A stretch of DNA of 64,000 bases, taken from positions 28,977,220 through 29,041,219 of the forward strand of contig OX104114.1 in assembly GCA_944474755.1 (NCBI GenBank). Reading direction: 5' to 3'. Shown here in pieces: positions 11,291 to 24,029 of the stretch. The notes beneath the pieces were generated by a model. The model was not told where the DNA came from and made no database searches. It saw nothing but the letters and a program-made list of their open reading frames with translations. The translations under genes and the position numbers were made by a program. The stretch is from Limnoperna fortunei. Its lineage: Eukaryota; Mollusca; Bivalvia; Mytilida; Modiolidae. Every line of letters begins with the position of its first letter. Within the stretch, counting starts at the first letter, position 1.

Positions 11291-11589
11291 GACGCGCAGG
11301 GTTACAAAATGGCATCATCACAACTTCGACATTGAAAACGAAACCTCTGCATTTGAACAAGATTTATGTTTGAGTCAAATGATGGAGAAATGATTGAATA
11401 AAGTTGATTTCATGATGGAAAATATCGTTGACATGTCTGATAGTGTCGAACTAACTGAGGTTCCTAAGGACCATTTTGACATAGAAATAATCATCAGAAA
11501 AGAGATTCGTTTTTACAGCAGGGCAAGTAACAATTACGAAAAAATATTTATTAAAATTCTTTACGTAACTAACGGTGTCTGAGATTTGT
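11291..11589 (+). other. Junction region; 62-codon frame not supported
   Basis: This lies just beyond the end of A/B homology. A frame from the ATG at 11394 to 11582 (start MNKVDFMMENIVDMSDSVEL) is acidic and has slightly better codon texture than its surroundings. It has no paralogue in the window and no family I recognise. I treat it as probably chance or an old fragment. Confidence 0.25.
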
Positions 11590-12535
11590 CCTAGAGATTC
11601 TTTATTAAGACTTGAAATTATCCAACTGCATTTTAAGTTATTGTATTAATTTCCAATATCAAGTGATGGCAAGGTCATCTTAAAAGGTATATAGGTTTTC
11701 TTCTCAAACTTTGTGAATATATTAGCAACTGTACACAGTATGTGCGCAACGGATTATTTATAAAAATATTTGTAATCTGTTTTTACATATTACATTGATA
11801 AAAACACGTAAAAAATATAGCAGGTAGAATAATTGTTCTGGTTCGTTTTTCCACGTTTTATGTTTGACACAAATAATGTTGAAAATGGGAGGTAGTAAAC
11901 ATTTGACAATTATGTTCCAATTGTAACAATTTGGCATCGATATCCGACTGGGTAAACTATTAAGTCATCCTTTATTCATCACCAGCTTGTCATCACTGAG
12001 ATTGTGAGTTGTTGTCTGATTTTGGCAAGGTGTGCTCGACTTAATCCTAAATTGACAAGAATTGAAAGTTTTTTCTACCGAAGTTCGGGTTATTCAAACT
12101 ATGTAATTCGGCTTTCTCCAACAAAAAAAATCTGGATGTCATGATATAGTTGAAAAATTACTTTAATTGGGTAAAATCGCCTTTCAAAAATACAAAACAA
12201 AAAACAATTTGTCAGAGATGTTTTTCTTGTTTTTTTATTGTGGTGGTGGATTCGATTTTAATTGATTTCCAGTAGTTTGGGTTTTGATGCATGTGTGCAT
12301 CCTAAAAAGTGTATATTTATTTTATTAACAGACAGCTCTATTTTGAAATTTTTATTATTAAAAAGACCATAAAAACGTACTCGCGAAACATGTTTTTTTG
12401 CAAAATGCACAGTCCTTTTTTAAGATTGATGAATAAAATACTTTGTAACATACAAACCACGAATTATACAGTGAAATATCACGATCGCTACCATTTAGCA
12501 TTTTAAATAGTAAATGTATTTTTTTCGAAGACCTG
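11590..12535. repeat. Fourth, partial copy of the duplicated unit (intronic)
   Basis: The sequence from ttattaagacttgaaatta (11601) to about 12535 matches A 3262-3960, B 42560-43095 and C 58030-58960, including its SINE at 11940-12185. It contains no exon. It begins where the LINE fragment begins in the other copies. I read it as a remnant of another tandem unit. Confidence 0.75.
11940..12185 (+). repeat. SINE within the partial unit
   Basis: Diverged head (tatccgactgggtaaac), middle gcaaggtgtgctcgactta, body and 3' motif tctggatgtcatgatatagttgaaaa. It is paralogous in position to 3555-3740 and 42893-43095. Confidence 0.75.
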
Positions 12536-15500
12536 TTTTTTTACACTTATGAGGCTGAGTTCCTAGAAGGACGCGCGTCTGGTGTAATGAATTTGTCACC
12601 TTGTTAAATTTGATAAAAACTTGTTGGAATTTTTTAGCAAAGCCTAGTGACAGCTCATCCCCAGGAAGCGGATGGTTGGGGCAATGTATAGAAGTTTTAA
12701 GTTCAGTTAAAGTAAGAAGTTCCAGATCTATATTGTATTACTTGTTTACGTGATTTATTTATATTGACACTCAATGATTAAGGTCAGTGTTGTGTCTATA
12801 ATTTTGACGAAAACACCGTCATTTGTATCGTTGCATAATCTTCTAGACTTGCATATTATTTTTTTGTTTATGCTATATCCTCATGTTTGTCGACATTAGA
12901 TTTAAATGAACGTTTAGATTTGTCTCTGTGAACAATTTATCGACTATTGGGTAAAATTGGTTTTTTCTCTTGCAAATATTTTCTTTTTTAAATTGCGTAA
13001 TTAAAATTTGATTCTTGTGAAAAAAGAAACTAATAAATATTCCAGCGTTTGTTGTTTCATTAATTTACATATACGATTTTGTTATAATATAGTAATGTTT
13101 TGTCAAACAATTTTTGATAACTTTAGAAAGAAAGCCATATTTTTAAATGTTGATTTAAATGTTAACATAGATATATCATATGTTTAGCAATATTGCTATT
13201 AAATGTCGGCTTAACGGTCTAGGTCCGATTCCAAATTTTGTGATGTGCTCAATTTAAGATATATATATTTTTATATAGAATGGTCGTTAGGGTATATGTT
13301 GTAGTATAATTTTAACTGTTATGCAATTTACCTCAGGGCTTATATTTTACACTTCCTTTTGAATTCGGTCAAAATGTTCTATTTACTGTCAGAAACGTTT
13401 TATTTTTGTTAATTAGGACTATACAATATTGTTGACAGTCACATAATTTAGGAGAAAACGAACTGTTTATATTAACATTACATAATTTACATATTTCTAA
13501 TACGGCTGAGGCCCGTGAAAACAAAAATTAGATAATTCGCACTATAAGGTCAATATTATATGTAGAAATTCTTGATTTTATAAGTAAGATTACAAGGAAA
13601 CTAACAAAAACACAACAGCCGTAGGTTAAAGCGAGGGACTATTACATTTAATTAAAAGTTTAGTTAGTTTGTGAATTAGAGTCACAACAAGCGTTTTATA
13701 AAATCCTTAATCCTGGTTTTAAGCCACGTAGTCGATTTATTTAAGGTTTCAATACTGTTACTTTCAAATATAGCAATAACAATGCATTTTTGAGGCCTGT
13801 TTTGATGGCGTGAAAATTGTTGTCAGAAATTGGGATAGAGGTTTTGGTGGAACACAATGCAGATTTTACCTTTTTAACTGTTAGGCTATTTAAAGTGTTT
13901 TATATATGCAGTAGGCATAGAGCAATCCTACATAAACATCACTAACGCTTTTGATAGATACCTAAGGATGCTGAATCTTTTTCGTGATTTCCATGAATCT
14001 CCCCTTTTGAAAGCGTTGTGGATGTGCCTTTAGATTGCCGTTTGACTCCCTAATTAATTTACTCAACATTTAGGATGAATTTGTTTGCAAAAACAAAACA
14101 TATTTGCCAATGCCGTTTTCAAACATAGCTTAAATACGGTTTTAAGTGTGTGTTTTAGTCTTATGCCGATTTACGTTTCTTGATCATCCTAAGTACCGCT
14201 AGTCTTTCTTTTACGTGTCATATTATGCGAATGTAGACATTGTTTTCTGCTATGACTGTTATCTATGTAGGAATATTTTATGTTTTATAAAACATTTTTA
14301 TTTTAATATTATTTTTGTTACAGCACACTGAATAAAATACTTTTTTCATCATTAAAGAATACACATGATGTACTCAAGCCAATATGTTTGCTTGTATAAC
14401 GCCACTGCAGCATTTTGTCGGATATATTATTCAAGGTTCATTATTGATAACGCCAGAGTACGCGTTAAAACCACAAACCTTGTCAATAAAGGTTTAACCC
14501 TGATCATGGTCATGCTTGATTTACGTATTTACATGCACGTGATCAATAGTTATTAAGTCTTGCTTGTTACAAGAATTTGTATTGATAGGAGTACTCAAAC
14601 GTTAGAATTTGCATTGATAGTAGTACTCAAACGTTAAGACATACAGACAATAGCAGTGACATGAACAAAGCAAAAGAAAAGAGGCGAGGATATGTAATTA
14701 CACCAATATAAGAAAGGCCAAAAATACGTTAGTTAAGGAGTCCAAATGACAGACATACATACCAAGATCGTTAGAAATATAACAATATGTTAGCAATAAA
14801 AATGTTCTCCGGAAGGGTACGCTGTTATAACTCTACACGTGCATTTAGACTAATTGAACTCTGACTGAAACAAAAAAATATATATACTTTAAATGTTGAG
14901 GAGCTTTATGGTCTAAATTTCACAACGTTACAGGAAAAACCGACTAAGACTACCAATAACAAAAACCACAATGTTTTTATAGATATTGATTATTCTTGCA
15001 TTGGCTTAGCGTAGTTTTGAAGTTGAAAAAGGACCTACTAGTAATATAAGTTTTATAAGTTATTCAAATAACAAAATTCAACAACATCAACTCAAAAATC
15101 ACAAGGACAGAAACATGAGAAGAGTACACTTTGTAGTAACGAACGCTAAGTTGTAAAAGGGACAAATCTAGAAACCAAAAGCATAAAATGTGCATCGCGG
15201 TGCCTTTCCAAGATGAGCGAAGTTTCAAACATGATGAATGTGAATCAGGAATTAGCATCAACAAGTGGAGTTTATGTACAGGTCCAATGATGATTAGAGT
15301 TTGGATTTAGGTAATATATCAATATTAAAGGAGAATTTCTGTATGACGACGGGCGATATTACCATCAAACCAAAACAAAAAATTTCGAAAGACTACTGTC
15401 TACACTTCTATTTTGGAAACGTTGATACTGATTAAATTATGATTATATGTATCTCAAGCATGGTTTTTATTGGGTTTAATTTACTAACTTTCTGTGTTTG

Positions 15501-17335
15501 TGCTTTTGATTTTTTGTTTCCTGTTGTTTTAGTTTTATCTGGATCCGTAATGTAATCGTCCCTTGAGTTAAGCTCTTGTTGTTCTGTCGATTTTCTTGCT
15601 AATTTTATCAAGTGTTATAACAACGTAGTATTGAATGAAGTTTTAGTTAAGTATTGTAGATGGTTAGACATTTAGCTATCTGAAATGAGTGGATTATGAT
15701 TCTGGTTACCGTACTAACAATATAGTATGCTGTACTATACAACAGTTAGTGCGTACGCAGCATAATTATACATTTTAACTATTGTTTATACACACATCAC
15801 AAACGCTTTGTATGATAAAAACTATATACAAACTATTGAATTGCCTAATAATTTAGCAGTATCTAATTGATAAAGGAAACGGGTGTATAATAAATTAATT
15901 GTGTAATTTTAATGTAAATTTTTTCGAAGCGAAAAGTGTAAGATATCGCCTGTGGGAATATTAAACTCGTATTGTATGGCAAGATTATGTGACCAGGAAG
16001 ATATCCATTTTGCAAATACTATTTTGGAATCGTTCGAATATAGGTAGGCAAATAAGCAAATCTACATGGTCACCTAAATACATTTTTGTAAAGACACTCA
16101 TTATTATTTCATTGTCAGTAAAATATTGTAAAGATCGTTAGCATTTAAAACAAGGCAATATATTATTTAACTAATGTATATTTAGAATGTTAAGTTTATT
16201 AAAAATGGTTTAATCGACCCTGCTAGTATAAATAAATAGAAAAAAGTTAATCTGACATTTAATTAATGCCCGGCCACTTAAAAATATCAATGTATTAGTT
16301 CTTTAATTAGAACATTAATTCTGAAAGGTCGTTTCTTCATTGACATCTTGAATACACGTTAACAAGTAAGGACATGTATTTAACAAGAGCCTTGACAATG
16401 TAGCTTAAAAAAATCACATCTACGGCAAGAACATATGCCCAGTGTTACATTTAGTAGCTCAGATTATTAGTTACCTAATCGGTGATAAAAATGTTTTATG
16501 GTATTATATTCATTCTTGCATCAATATTCAGTTCCGAACATCCATGATTGGCACAAACATCGTCAGCATAAAACACAGACAGTGACGTCATAGGTGTATC
16601 CTGTCTGCTAATAAATAGAGAAATACCATAATTGTTAAAAGTGCGAGCTGATTACCTTGTGTAATTTAATAAGCTCACACTAAATCAATTAGATAATTAA
16701 GATCTTTATTCATAGCCTTTAATTCAACCAATTGTCTGTTTTTAGATTGTCATCGATAATTTCAAGTTGTATGCTATATCGTCTGTTGATGTTAATTCAC
16801 AGCGCTTTTCAATTTTGCACTGATTTGTTTATATTTGATAAGTGGAAATAACCATAATCTTAAATTGAATAGTACATTTTAAAGCTTTACAAATACTATA
16901 CAAAAATGTTTTATGTTTATATATCAGAGTTCTTTGGGTTTACTGGATATAGGACAGTTTCACTGCAAACCATTAAAGATCCTAATGACTGCCTGATAAT
17001 GACATCAGTGTTCAATTGTAATGATCCAAAGTCAGTGATGCTCAGTTCTGACAAATGAATACCTTTAAGCTTTGGATAAGTTATTTTGGAGATCCTCTGC
17101 AGCATTACAGGAATTATCAGAATATCTTACTTTCTTAATCTGTTGCTTTAAGAATTGACAGATAACCAAAAAAACCCCCCAAAAAACCAACAATGCTCTT
17201 GTTTTTGGATAAATCTTGCGGGTATTTTACTGGTTTAAAATGTTTATTTAATGACAATTATCAAAGCAGCGGTCATGTATATTTTATGAAGAAAAACCAG
17301 AACTGTTTATAGGGCATACAGTCCCTGTAACATAA
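12536..17335. other. AT-rich sequence, nothing recognised
   Basis: No conserved protein motif, long open frame or RNA gene is visible on either strand. Only a small tandem duplication (14572-14635) and a weak hairpin around 15708-15757 (gtactaac / gttagtgcgtac) stand out. Confidence 0.6.
14572..14635. repeat. 32-bp tandem duplication
   Basis: agaatttgtattgatagga...caaacgtt occurs twice in a row with two differences. No function is apparent. Confidence 0.8.
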
Positions 17336-17337
17336 AA

Positions 17338-17585
17338 GTTAACGAAACGCACGATGCACGAACGATGAAAGGACGATATACGAACGTTGTACGCACGATA
17401 TACGAACGATGTACGCACGATGCACTAAATGATATACGATACGATAAGCGATGGAAACGGTGAGACGGCGTTTAATGTTTTGATAGATCGTTTCCTCTAT
17501 CGTATGGTATATCGTATCGTGCAACGTTTCGTTATCGCATGGTATATCGTATGGTGCATAGTTTCCCTTACCGTCAATGCATGGT
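17338..17585. repeat. Palindromic CGATATACGA-type repeat block
   Basis: The left half repeats words such as acgatatacgaacg and gtacgcacgatgcac in tandem. The right half repeats their reverse complements (tatcgtatggtatatcgtat, cgtgcaacgtttcg). The two halves can fold into a long imperfect hairpin around 17450. Open frames on both strands here are products of the repeat. Confidence 0.8.
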
Positions 17586-17589
17586 TTTA

Positions 17590-19370
17590 TTATTATTCGT
17601 GGTATAAATAGTTCATTTTACAGTATTTTACTTCAGTATTGAATGCATTTACTAGTTTTTTTCTAGATTCATAATAATTTAAAAGGTACTTAATTTTTGA
17701 CGAAACACAATCATTTGCGTAAATTTTAGCATTCATTTAAAACGCTATGTATGTTGTTATTAAACTTCATTGATCAATAACATTACTGTGACCTCTGTTT
17801 AAAATAAATTAAAAAAAAATAACTTAGACCTTTTCTACATTTCTTTTACAGTTTAGAGTTTACAGCCATACGATTAAAAAGCCGACAAAGTTAAACAATC
17901 CTGTATATATGTTTTAACATGCGTATGCGCCAATCATTTAATTCATATACACTCTCGATCTTTAACAAGAGCGTTTCTGCAGCAGGAACGCCTATACATT
18001 TCATCAGGTTTCTACCGTATGTAAATGCACCAATCATTTAGAAATAGTAACATTGTTGGGGTTTTCTAAAAAAACCATCATTAAACCTTTACTGTCGTTG
18101 CATGTGTACCTGAAAATTGCAATTTTTTAAAATCTGAGAGTAAATTGATTCAACATAAATCTTAGTTCCCAGTCATTAAATGTGTACTTTGTTTATATAA
18201 TAAATTCAAATATTCGTAAGTTCCGACTATAAAATATTGCTTGGTGGACGTCAAGCAATTTATATTATACAATAATATTACTGAAACTTCTTTCTCAAAG
18301 TTAAAAAGAACGTTAACTATATTCACGGATGCGTTTTTTTACAGTACTGAGTATTAACTACAGAATTGTTGTCATTATTTTGGTTTTAGATAAATGTATT
18401 TTTATTTTCTTATCTACAGCTAAGGATTGTTTATATGTATTAGGTGGTAAATAATTGTGCGTCGCAGCGCGAAGTTACCAATCGTAAAAAGCAACAAATT
18501 TTTATATTGAATGACAAGTAATTTTGCGCGAGCATCAAGAAAACGATTGAGATTCATCAAGTTTTAAGTAGTATTCTAGCCAATGGTCAGGCAGTGGGTG
18601 GCAGATCAAACATTTTGTTTTTAGCTTTTTAAGCTTAGATGCATTCATTTTTATTAAAAAAAAAACAAATTCTAACAAGATTTTACATTTGAAAAAGTGT
18701 CAGTTGCCTAGATATTTTTTGACTGGTTACATAGAGAAAAATTTGAAATTTTTCACTGTACAATTCAACTTAATTTCAAATGATTATATCTTAAAAAGGC
18801 AAAATAATTCAGAACTTTAATAAATAAGAATGTTGTTATATTGGATAGTTTTATCAAATTCCATGATCAAAAGTTTGCGTTTTTTTTCCTTCATGTGCCA
18901 TCACATGTCTGCATTTGTCCTGATTCTTACGTGAACTGATACTTAATTTAATTCATCCATTTGCAGTTAAGAATTTAAAGGAAGTGTCTTTAACGAGACA
19001 TTCTTTTGTCTCTTTTGTAAATATCGGAAAACTGTATGTAGCGTTGTGAAGTTTAATTTTTCTTATTGTCGAAAGTATACCAAACTAGCTTTAAAATCGA
19101 ACGCTTTAAATCTTTACATAGGACGACAGAGAGAATCACCGACTCTGGACAAGTACCTTACAAAACATTAATTCGAAAATCGAGTGCACCATTTGTTTTC
19201 GCCTTACAATGTCACGCACAAAACAATTATCCATTTTAGTGGTATTATTAAAGTATATGTTGTTTGTATTCATATGTAGGATAGGTAAGCAGTATACATT
19301 TTAAGGACATTGTTTACGCTATACTATTAACCAATAGTGCTTGAGAGATTTAAATACCTGTTGTCTCTTT
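17590..19370. other. AT-rich sequence, nothing recognised
   Basis: No gene, RNA or clear repeat was found on reading both strands. Confidence 0.55.
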
Positions 19371-19371
19371 A

Positions 19372-19428
19372 CACGTGTTTTTTGAAAAATAATTATAAAC
19401 ACGTGTGTTTTGAAAAATAATTATAAAA
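19372..19428. repeat. 28-bp tandem duplication
   Basis: cacgtgttttttgaaaaata followed by attataaa is repeated immediately with two differences. Confidence 0.8.
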
Positions 19429-20019
19429 AAATTGACCTCATTAACAAATGGTCAAAATCTATATATAACAAAAGTTCTATTTGCATCAATATCTATGGTG
19501 GCATATATCTGCCACCACATATCACTTAATTAAGTCGACATATTTTCGGAAATATGTCAATGAGACCTCAATGAGAGAATCATGGCAGAAATGAGACCCG
19601 AGCCAGCAGTATGTCGTGGCTCGTATAGAGGTTAAGCCCTCTTAAATCATTGATCAATATAAAACTGAAAATTACTTGAAGATATTGACCATCAATTTAA
19701 AAGGTAGAGTCACAATGAACAAAATGCAAATTAACCTTTATATATGTCAAAAATAAATGATATGAAAACATTAACCATTCCAGAAAGCGAAAATGAAATA
19801 AATTAAATACTCTAAACCAAAATAATAATAATCAAAAATAGTTAAACAGGGGGACATAATCATACCTACTATGGAAGAAAAAAATATTCTGAAGAAAACT
19901 TGCTGCCATACAAAATAATGCTTATTTTGAAAAAAAAAACTATTTTGTCGCGACGCAATAACAATTATATTTTATATCGCTACGTGTCATAAAAAATAAA
20001 GATTTTTTTCTTGGCTGAT

Positions 20020-20047
20020 GCTATTTTGCCGTAACCGGCAAAATAGC
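20020..20047. repeat. Small hairpin inside the TIR element
   Basis: gctattttgccg and cggcaaaatagc are 12-base reverse complements four bases apart. A third partial copy, gctattttaccgg, follows at about 20055. Confidence 0.7.
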
Positions 20048-20417
20048 CTGCCATGCTATTTTACCGGAACTGATTAAATTTCACCTGAATGAGTCTTTAA
20101 TTAGCATGATTAGGTGAAACTTATAAGTTTTGTATTGTATGGTAACCGTACGCGAGTTACCTATACGTGGTGTTAGATTTTAACACAAATAAGACCTCTT
20201 TAAACTACGGGAAACAAAACACTGAGAGAAAAAGAAAACATATATAACTAGTAATCCTGTGTCCCCCTCCCGTTACTGCACATAAATTAAAAAATTATAC
20301 TAAAAGAAACCCTCATGAAAATCGGACCAAATTGTGATTTTCAATTATTTATGTCACAAGTGTTTAAGCAATTTTGGCGGCCAGTTTTTTTAATATGATT
20401 CTCAGGCTGTTTCGAAT

Positions 20418-20637
20418 GCCACGGTGGTTTTAGCCTTGGGTTACCACCCCTGATTTACTAAAAAGCGTCCGATAAATTATTTAAAGGGTTCAAAATCATT
20501 TAAAATTTAACGATTACTTCATAAATTCAATGCTGGGGCTCTCATTATAACTGATCGTGCGCTAAATCCTGGCTCGGTCACTCTTTAGTAAATCAGGAAT
20601 GAAAAGTTTACCAACATTGGAGTTGAACCACCATGGC
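20418..20637. repeat. Nested MITE-like inverted repeat
   Basis: Imperfect arms of about 45-54 bases begin gccacggtggttttagcc (20418) and end aaccaccatggc (20637). They include an exact 14-base pair, cctgatttactaaa (20449-20462) with its reverse complement (20585-20598). It sits within the larger TIR element. Confidence 0.65.
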
Positions 20638-21089
20638 GTCCGTAAAAGATTCAAAATCAGAATTCTTCTGGTCAAAAGAGTCCAAATATCAATGTCCAAG
20701 GTAACATGAAAGTGATTATCCCGCTGCTGGACAGGAACACGTGCCTGCTAAAGAGCAATGTCCATGCAGTATGCCATTTTTCAACCACCGAATAAACAAT
20801 TAAGTACTATCTTTAAAAAAGACGCTGTCTGACAGTAGTTGGATTTGAATATTAAAATCACAAAAAATGAATTGTACCTTAACAAATATAAACTTGAAAA
20901 ATAACCTCCTTTTTAAATGCATATTAGTTATAACATTAGATTGGTCACCACTCTGATCATTAATATTGTATGAAGCTATTTACAATTAGAGACGCAGCTA
21001 GTTCACCATGGAAGCAATATGACGACGGATGCAAAGTGTGTGCATAGGATTATATACTCTATAATACAAAAATACAGTTTCAAGTTCCC

Positions 21090-21400
21090 TTTTTATACCC
21101 CCCGCTTGAAAATTGGAGGGTATATAGCGATAGGGGTGTCTGTCCGTCCGTCCGTCCTTCCGTTACACATTAGGGTACCCATCTCTTGTCCGCAACTCCT
21201 CCTAAACCCCTCAATGGATTTTCATGAAACTTTCACACAATCTGTGTGACATAATGTAGATGTGGACCTACTATTTTAAAATTTGATCTGATTGATTTTT
21301 GGGGTTTCCCATAGCAAAACAAGGACTTAGCCATTACACAACAATTACTCTTATCAGCAACTCCTCCTTAACCCCTCAATGGATTTTCATGAAACATGAT
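21090..21400. repeat. GTCC-rich dispersed repeat with internal duplication
   Basis: The segment holds a (gtcc)n run at 21140-21158. The block caactcctcctaaacccctc + aatggattttcatgaaac (about 21190-21230) recurs at about 21358-21395. I have the impression this repeat type is common in molluscan genomes, but cannot verify it here. The 76-codon frame across it is repeat-derived. Confidence 0.5.
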
Positions 21401-21800
21401 TTAAGAGGGCTTAACCTCTATACGAGCCAGGAGATACTGCTGGCTCGAATCTCATTTCTGCCATGATTCTCTCATTGAGGTCTTGGAATTTCAACTTCTA
21501 AACCAAGCCCCCCCTTCAAGTTAATGGTAGATAATTATGTCGACTTAATAATCAGACAGATGATGTGGACATAATCAAAAACTTATTTCGACTTCAACAG
21601 AAAATTAATGATAAATGAGCGGAAAAGTAGATGGCACATTCTGTTCAAACAGCGCATTATCCCTCTTTTTTCTAATCTGATAATGATGACTTAATTCAGT
21701 ATTATGTTGACTTAATAATGTAGCATGTTGACATATTTCCGAAAATATGTCGATTTAATTAAGCGATATGTGGTGGCAGATATATGCCACCATAAATATC

Positions 21801-22399
21801 AGAACAAAAATAAAGATATAGGTTTCAGTGCAATGTTTATTTTTTTAATTGTTCAAAGTGTTTTCCCCAAACAGCTTTAAAAAGTATGGAGAGATTTTAC
21901 TAATGCACTGAATGAAATAGAAGTCAATATGTTGGACGTAACATAGTACACAAAATACTGATTAAAATCCCGATTCAACTCAAGAATGTATTGAAATTGT
22001 AGTGCACATACTAGGGCAATCCTGACGTAAACTAATGACAAAGATATATATAGATTTATTGAACCACCTTATCAAGTAACAGATAGTCATTTACACCATA
22101 TACTGTTTGAACATCTCCGCTAATCAATTTAGCTTAAAAAAGTTCCATCTTTAAGAAGATAGTCGACGTATTTAACTTAGAGATGTATGTAAAGTAGAGC
22201 TGAAAGTGAACAAACAACAATAAGAATTTTTTTTTGAAACTTTTCAAACGAAAGAAAGAGACAAGAAACTTAGCGTTTTCTTTCATTCTTGTGGGTTGGG
22301 GGAGGGGGGGGGTAAATAATTAACTTGCTGCGAACTGCGAACTGTATCCAATGTGTATGCTTTTGTGTAGGACTCATTTGTATGACAACAATTTCACGA
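21801..22399. other. Nothing recognised apart from a short G-run
   Basis: AT-rich sequence without motif. A G-rich run (about 22296-22312) precedes the GA microsatellite. Confidence 0.5.
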
Positions 22400-22401
22400 G
22401 T

Positions 22402-22434
<33 letters not shown>

Positions 22435-22452
22435 GGAGAGAGAGAGAGAGAA
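22400..22452. repeat. (GA)n microsatellite
   Basis: About 53 bases of near-pure gagaga. The overlapping frame with an RERERE stretch is an artefact of it. Confidence 0.95.
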
Positions 22453-23948
22453 GTGGGGGTGTCAGGCGGTCAAATCAAGAATATATGGCGTAAATACATC
22501 ACCGGCTTAAGGATTGTTTACAGATAAAATGGTCATCAAAGCAAATATAATTCTATCTCGAAATGCGCAAATATTACACGACGTATGGTTTTATCATTTA
22601 ATTATTGTTCTAAATGGCATTCTTTGGCATAAAATTATTCAAGTTTTATTATTGTTAAAATTATTTAAGTCTTCAATTATAATATGTGGAAAGGTTAAGC
22701 GTCTTAAGTTCAAATGTCACAATTCGAATATATACCGACTGCAAAGGAAAAATAACAGTAATGTACTGTGATTAAAGTTTGACGAAAATATTGTTTTTAA
22801 AAGATTGTAATTATCACATAAGACGGATTTCCAAACAATTCCATTCGCCACAATGTCTTTTAACAGTTTCATGCGTTGTTAATATACTTAAAACTCAAAA
22901 TATTTGCATTAAAGTGTACCATGAGTTAAGGTTTTTGATTATATGAAAAATAATTTGATTTCTTATTTGAAGTTATAAGCCACTTTCAGCACTTTTCAGC
23001 AGGGTGTCAAATTTTTGAATCTCGAGAACCTGGTGGAAGCCCCTCCGACTTTTCGGCAAGGAAAGAGGGATGCAGTCGAGCACACACTTTTTAGTTAGTT
23101 TAGTTAAGTGCACAGTATTTATTTATTTATTAACAGCACTTTAAAAATACAAGACCATAGATGCATTTTGTATTCCAACCATTCCTTTTTTTAATTTAAA
23201 ATAAAATTAAAAAATAGGCAAGAGACGCGTTAATCGTAATGCGATATAAAGTTAGTTGAAAATACGGAAACGTAATTTTATTGAAATGATTGTTACTATG
23301 TATAGAATTTGTTCTTTATTTTATGTATACGCGAGAGTTACCTGTAGCTATCTGGCGTGCAAAGATGCACTAGTAAGAGACGTTAATTGTTAATATGTTA
23401 ATTGCAATCACCACAAGTAATAGAGGATAGTGTGTCACTTTGAAGTGATTTTATTACTGTGTAATCTTTTGATAATTACTCTAATTTCGAAGTAACGATG
23501 TCACATAGCCAACATCATATTTACTTGATGAAAAGGTGGAGATTTATGTATTTTTGTATATATATTGAAAACTATCTGTTAGTGAAGACAAAGAAAAAAA
23601 CACTTTCTTGCCGGTATTTATACTTCATCGTTTTGATAAAATGTCATTAGACATACGAGTACAAATTGTGGATAAATGTTATAATTTTAAATCAATTCAA
23701 TCAAACTGTAATATTTAAATTTCGAATAAATACATCAAGCTGTCGTTTAATTGCAAACTAACAGGCACTGATGAGAAAAATCCTTATTTTAAACAAACAT
23801 AATATACTAGTCCCGCGTGTTACCTGCTTATGCAAAACTCGTGCGCCAAAATATATGTACAAATACTCATCCATTAGACATCTCAAAATTAAAAATTACA
23901 TATAAAGAAGGTATAAAATCAATTTGAAATAGGAATAGCTTGTTACGC
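22453..23948. other. AT-rich sequence, nothing recognised
   Basis: The longest frame (22514-22771) shows no family motif and has A/T-driven composition. I see no gene. Confidence 0.5.
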
Positions 23949-24024
23949 ACAAAAGCTACATTAATGTAGCTCCTTTGAACATTGTTTTATCTCGGCGGAG
24001 CTACATTACTCTAGCTATTGTACA
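23949..24024. repeat. Small foldback element
   Basis: Left arm gcacaaaagctacattaatg and onward (23948-23974) pairs imperfectly with 23997-24024. The left arm contains an exact 18-base palindrome, agctacattaatgtagct (23954-23971). It is MITE-like, or chance palindromes in AT-rich DNA. Confidence 0.6.
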
Positions 24025-24029
24025 CAAGT

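Larger units (their letters stand above)
19494..21794. mobile_element. 2.3-kb non-autonomous DNA element with long TIRs
   Basis: The left terminal inverted repeat 19494-19650 and right repeat 21396-21794 both start tatggtggcatatatctgcc inward from their ends. They share ttcggaaatatgtcaa and the block around ctcaatgagagaatcatggc...ggttaagccctcttaaatca. The right arm has about 245 extra bases containing reiterations of taagtcgacataa. The 6-base word aatatc flanks both ends (19488-19493, 21795-21800), a plausible target site duplication. No transposase frame is visible inside, so the element is presumably mobilised in trans. The superfamily is not identified. A 6-bp duplication is used by several DNA-transposon groups. 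Confidence 0.8.

Noticed and set aside
17339..17611. Overlapping frames on both strands with YHTI/IVYR repeats
   Set aside because: Both arise from the palindromic CGATATACGA block and have no protein-like composition.
22325..22510. Frame with an RERERERE stretch
   Set aside because: Produced by the (GA)n microsatellite.
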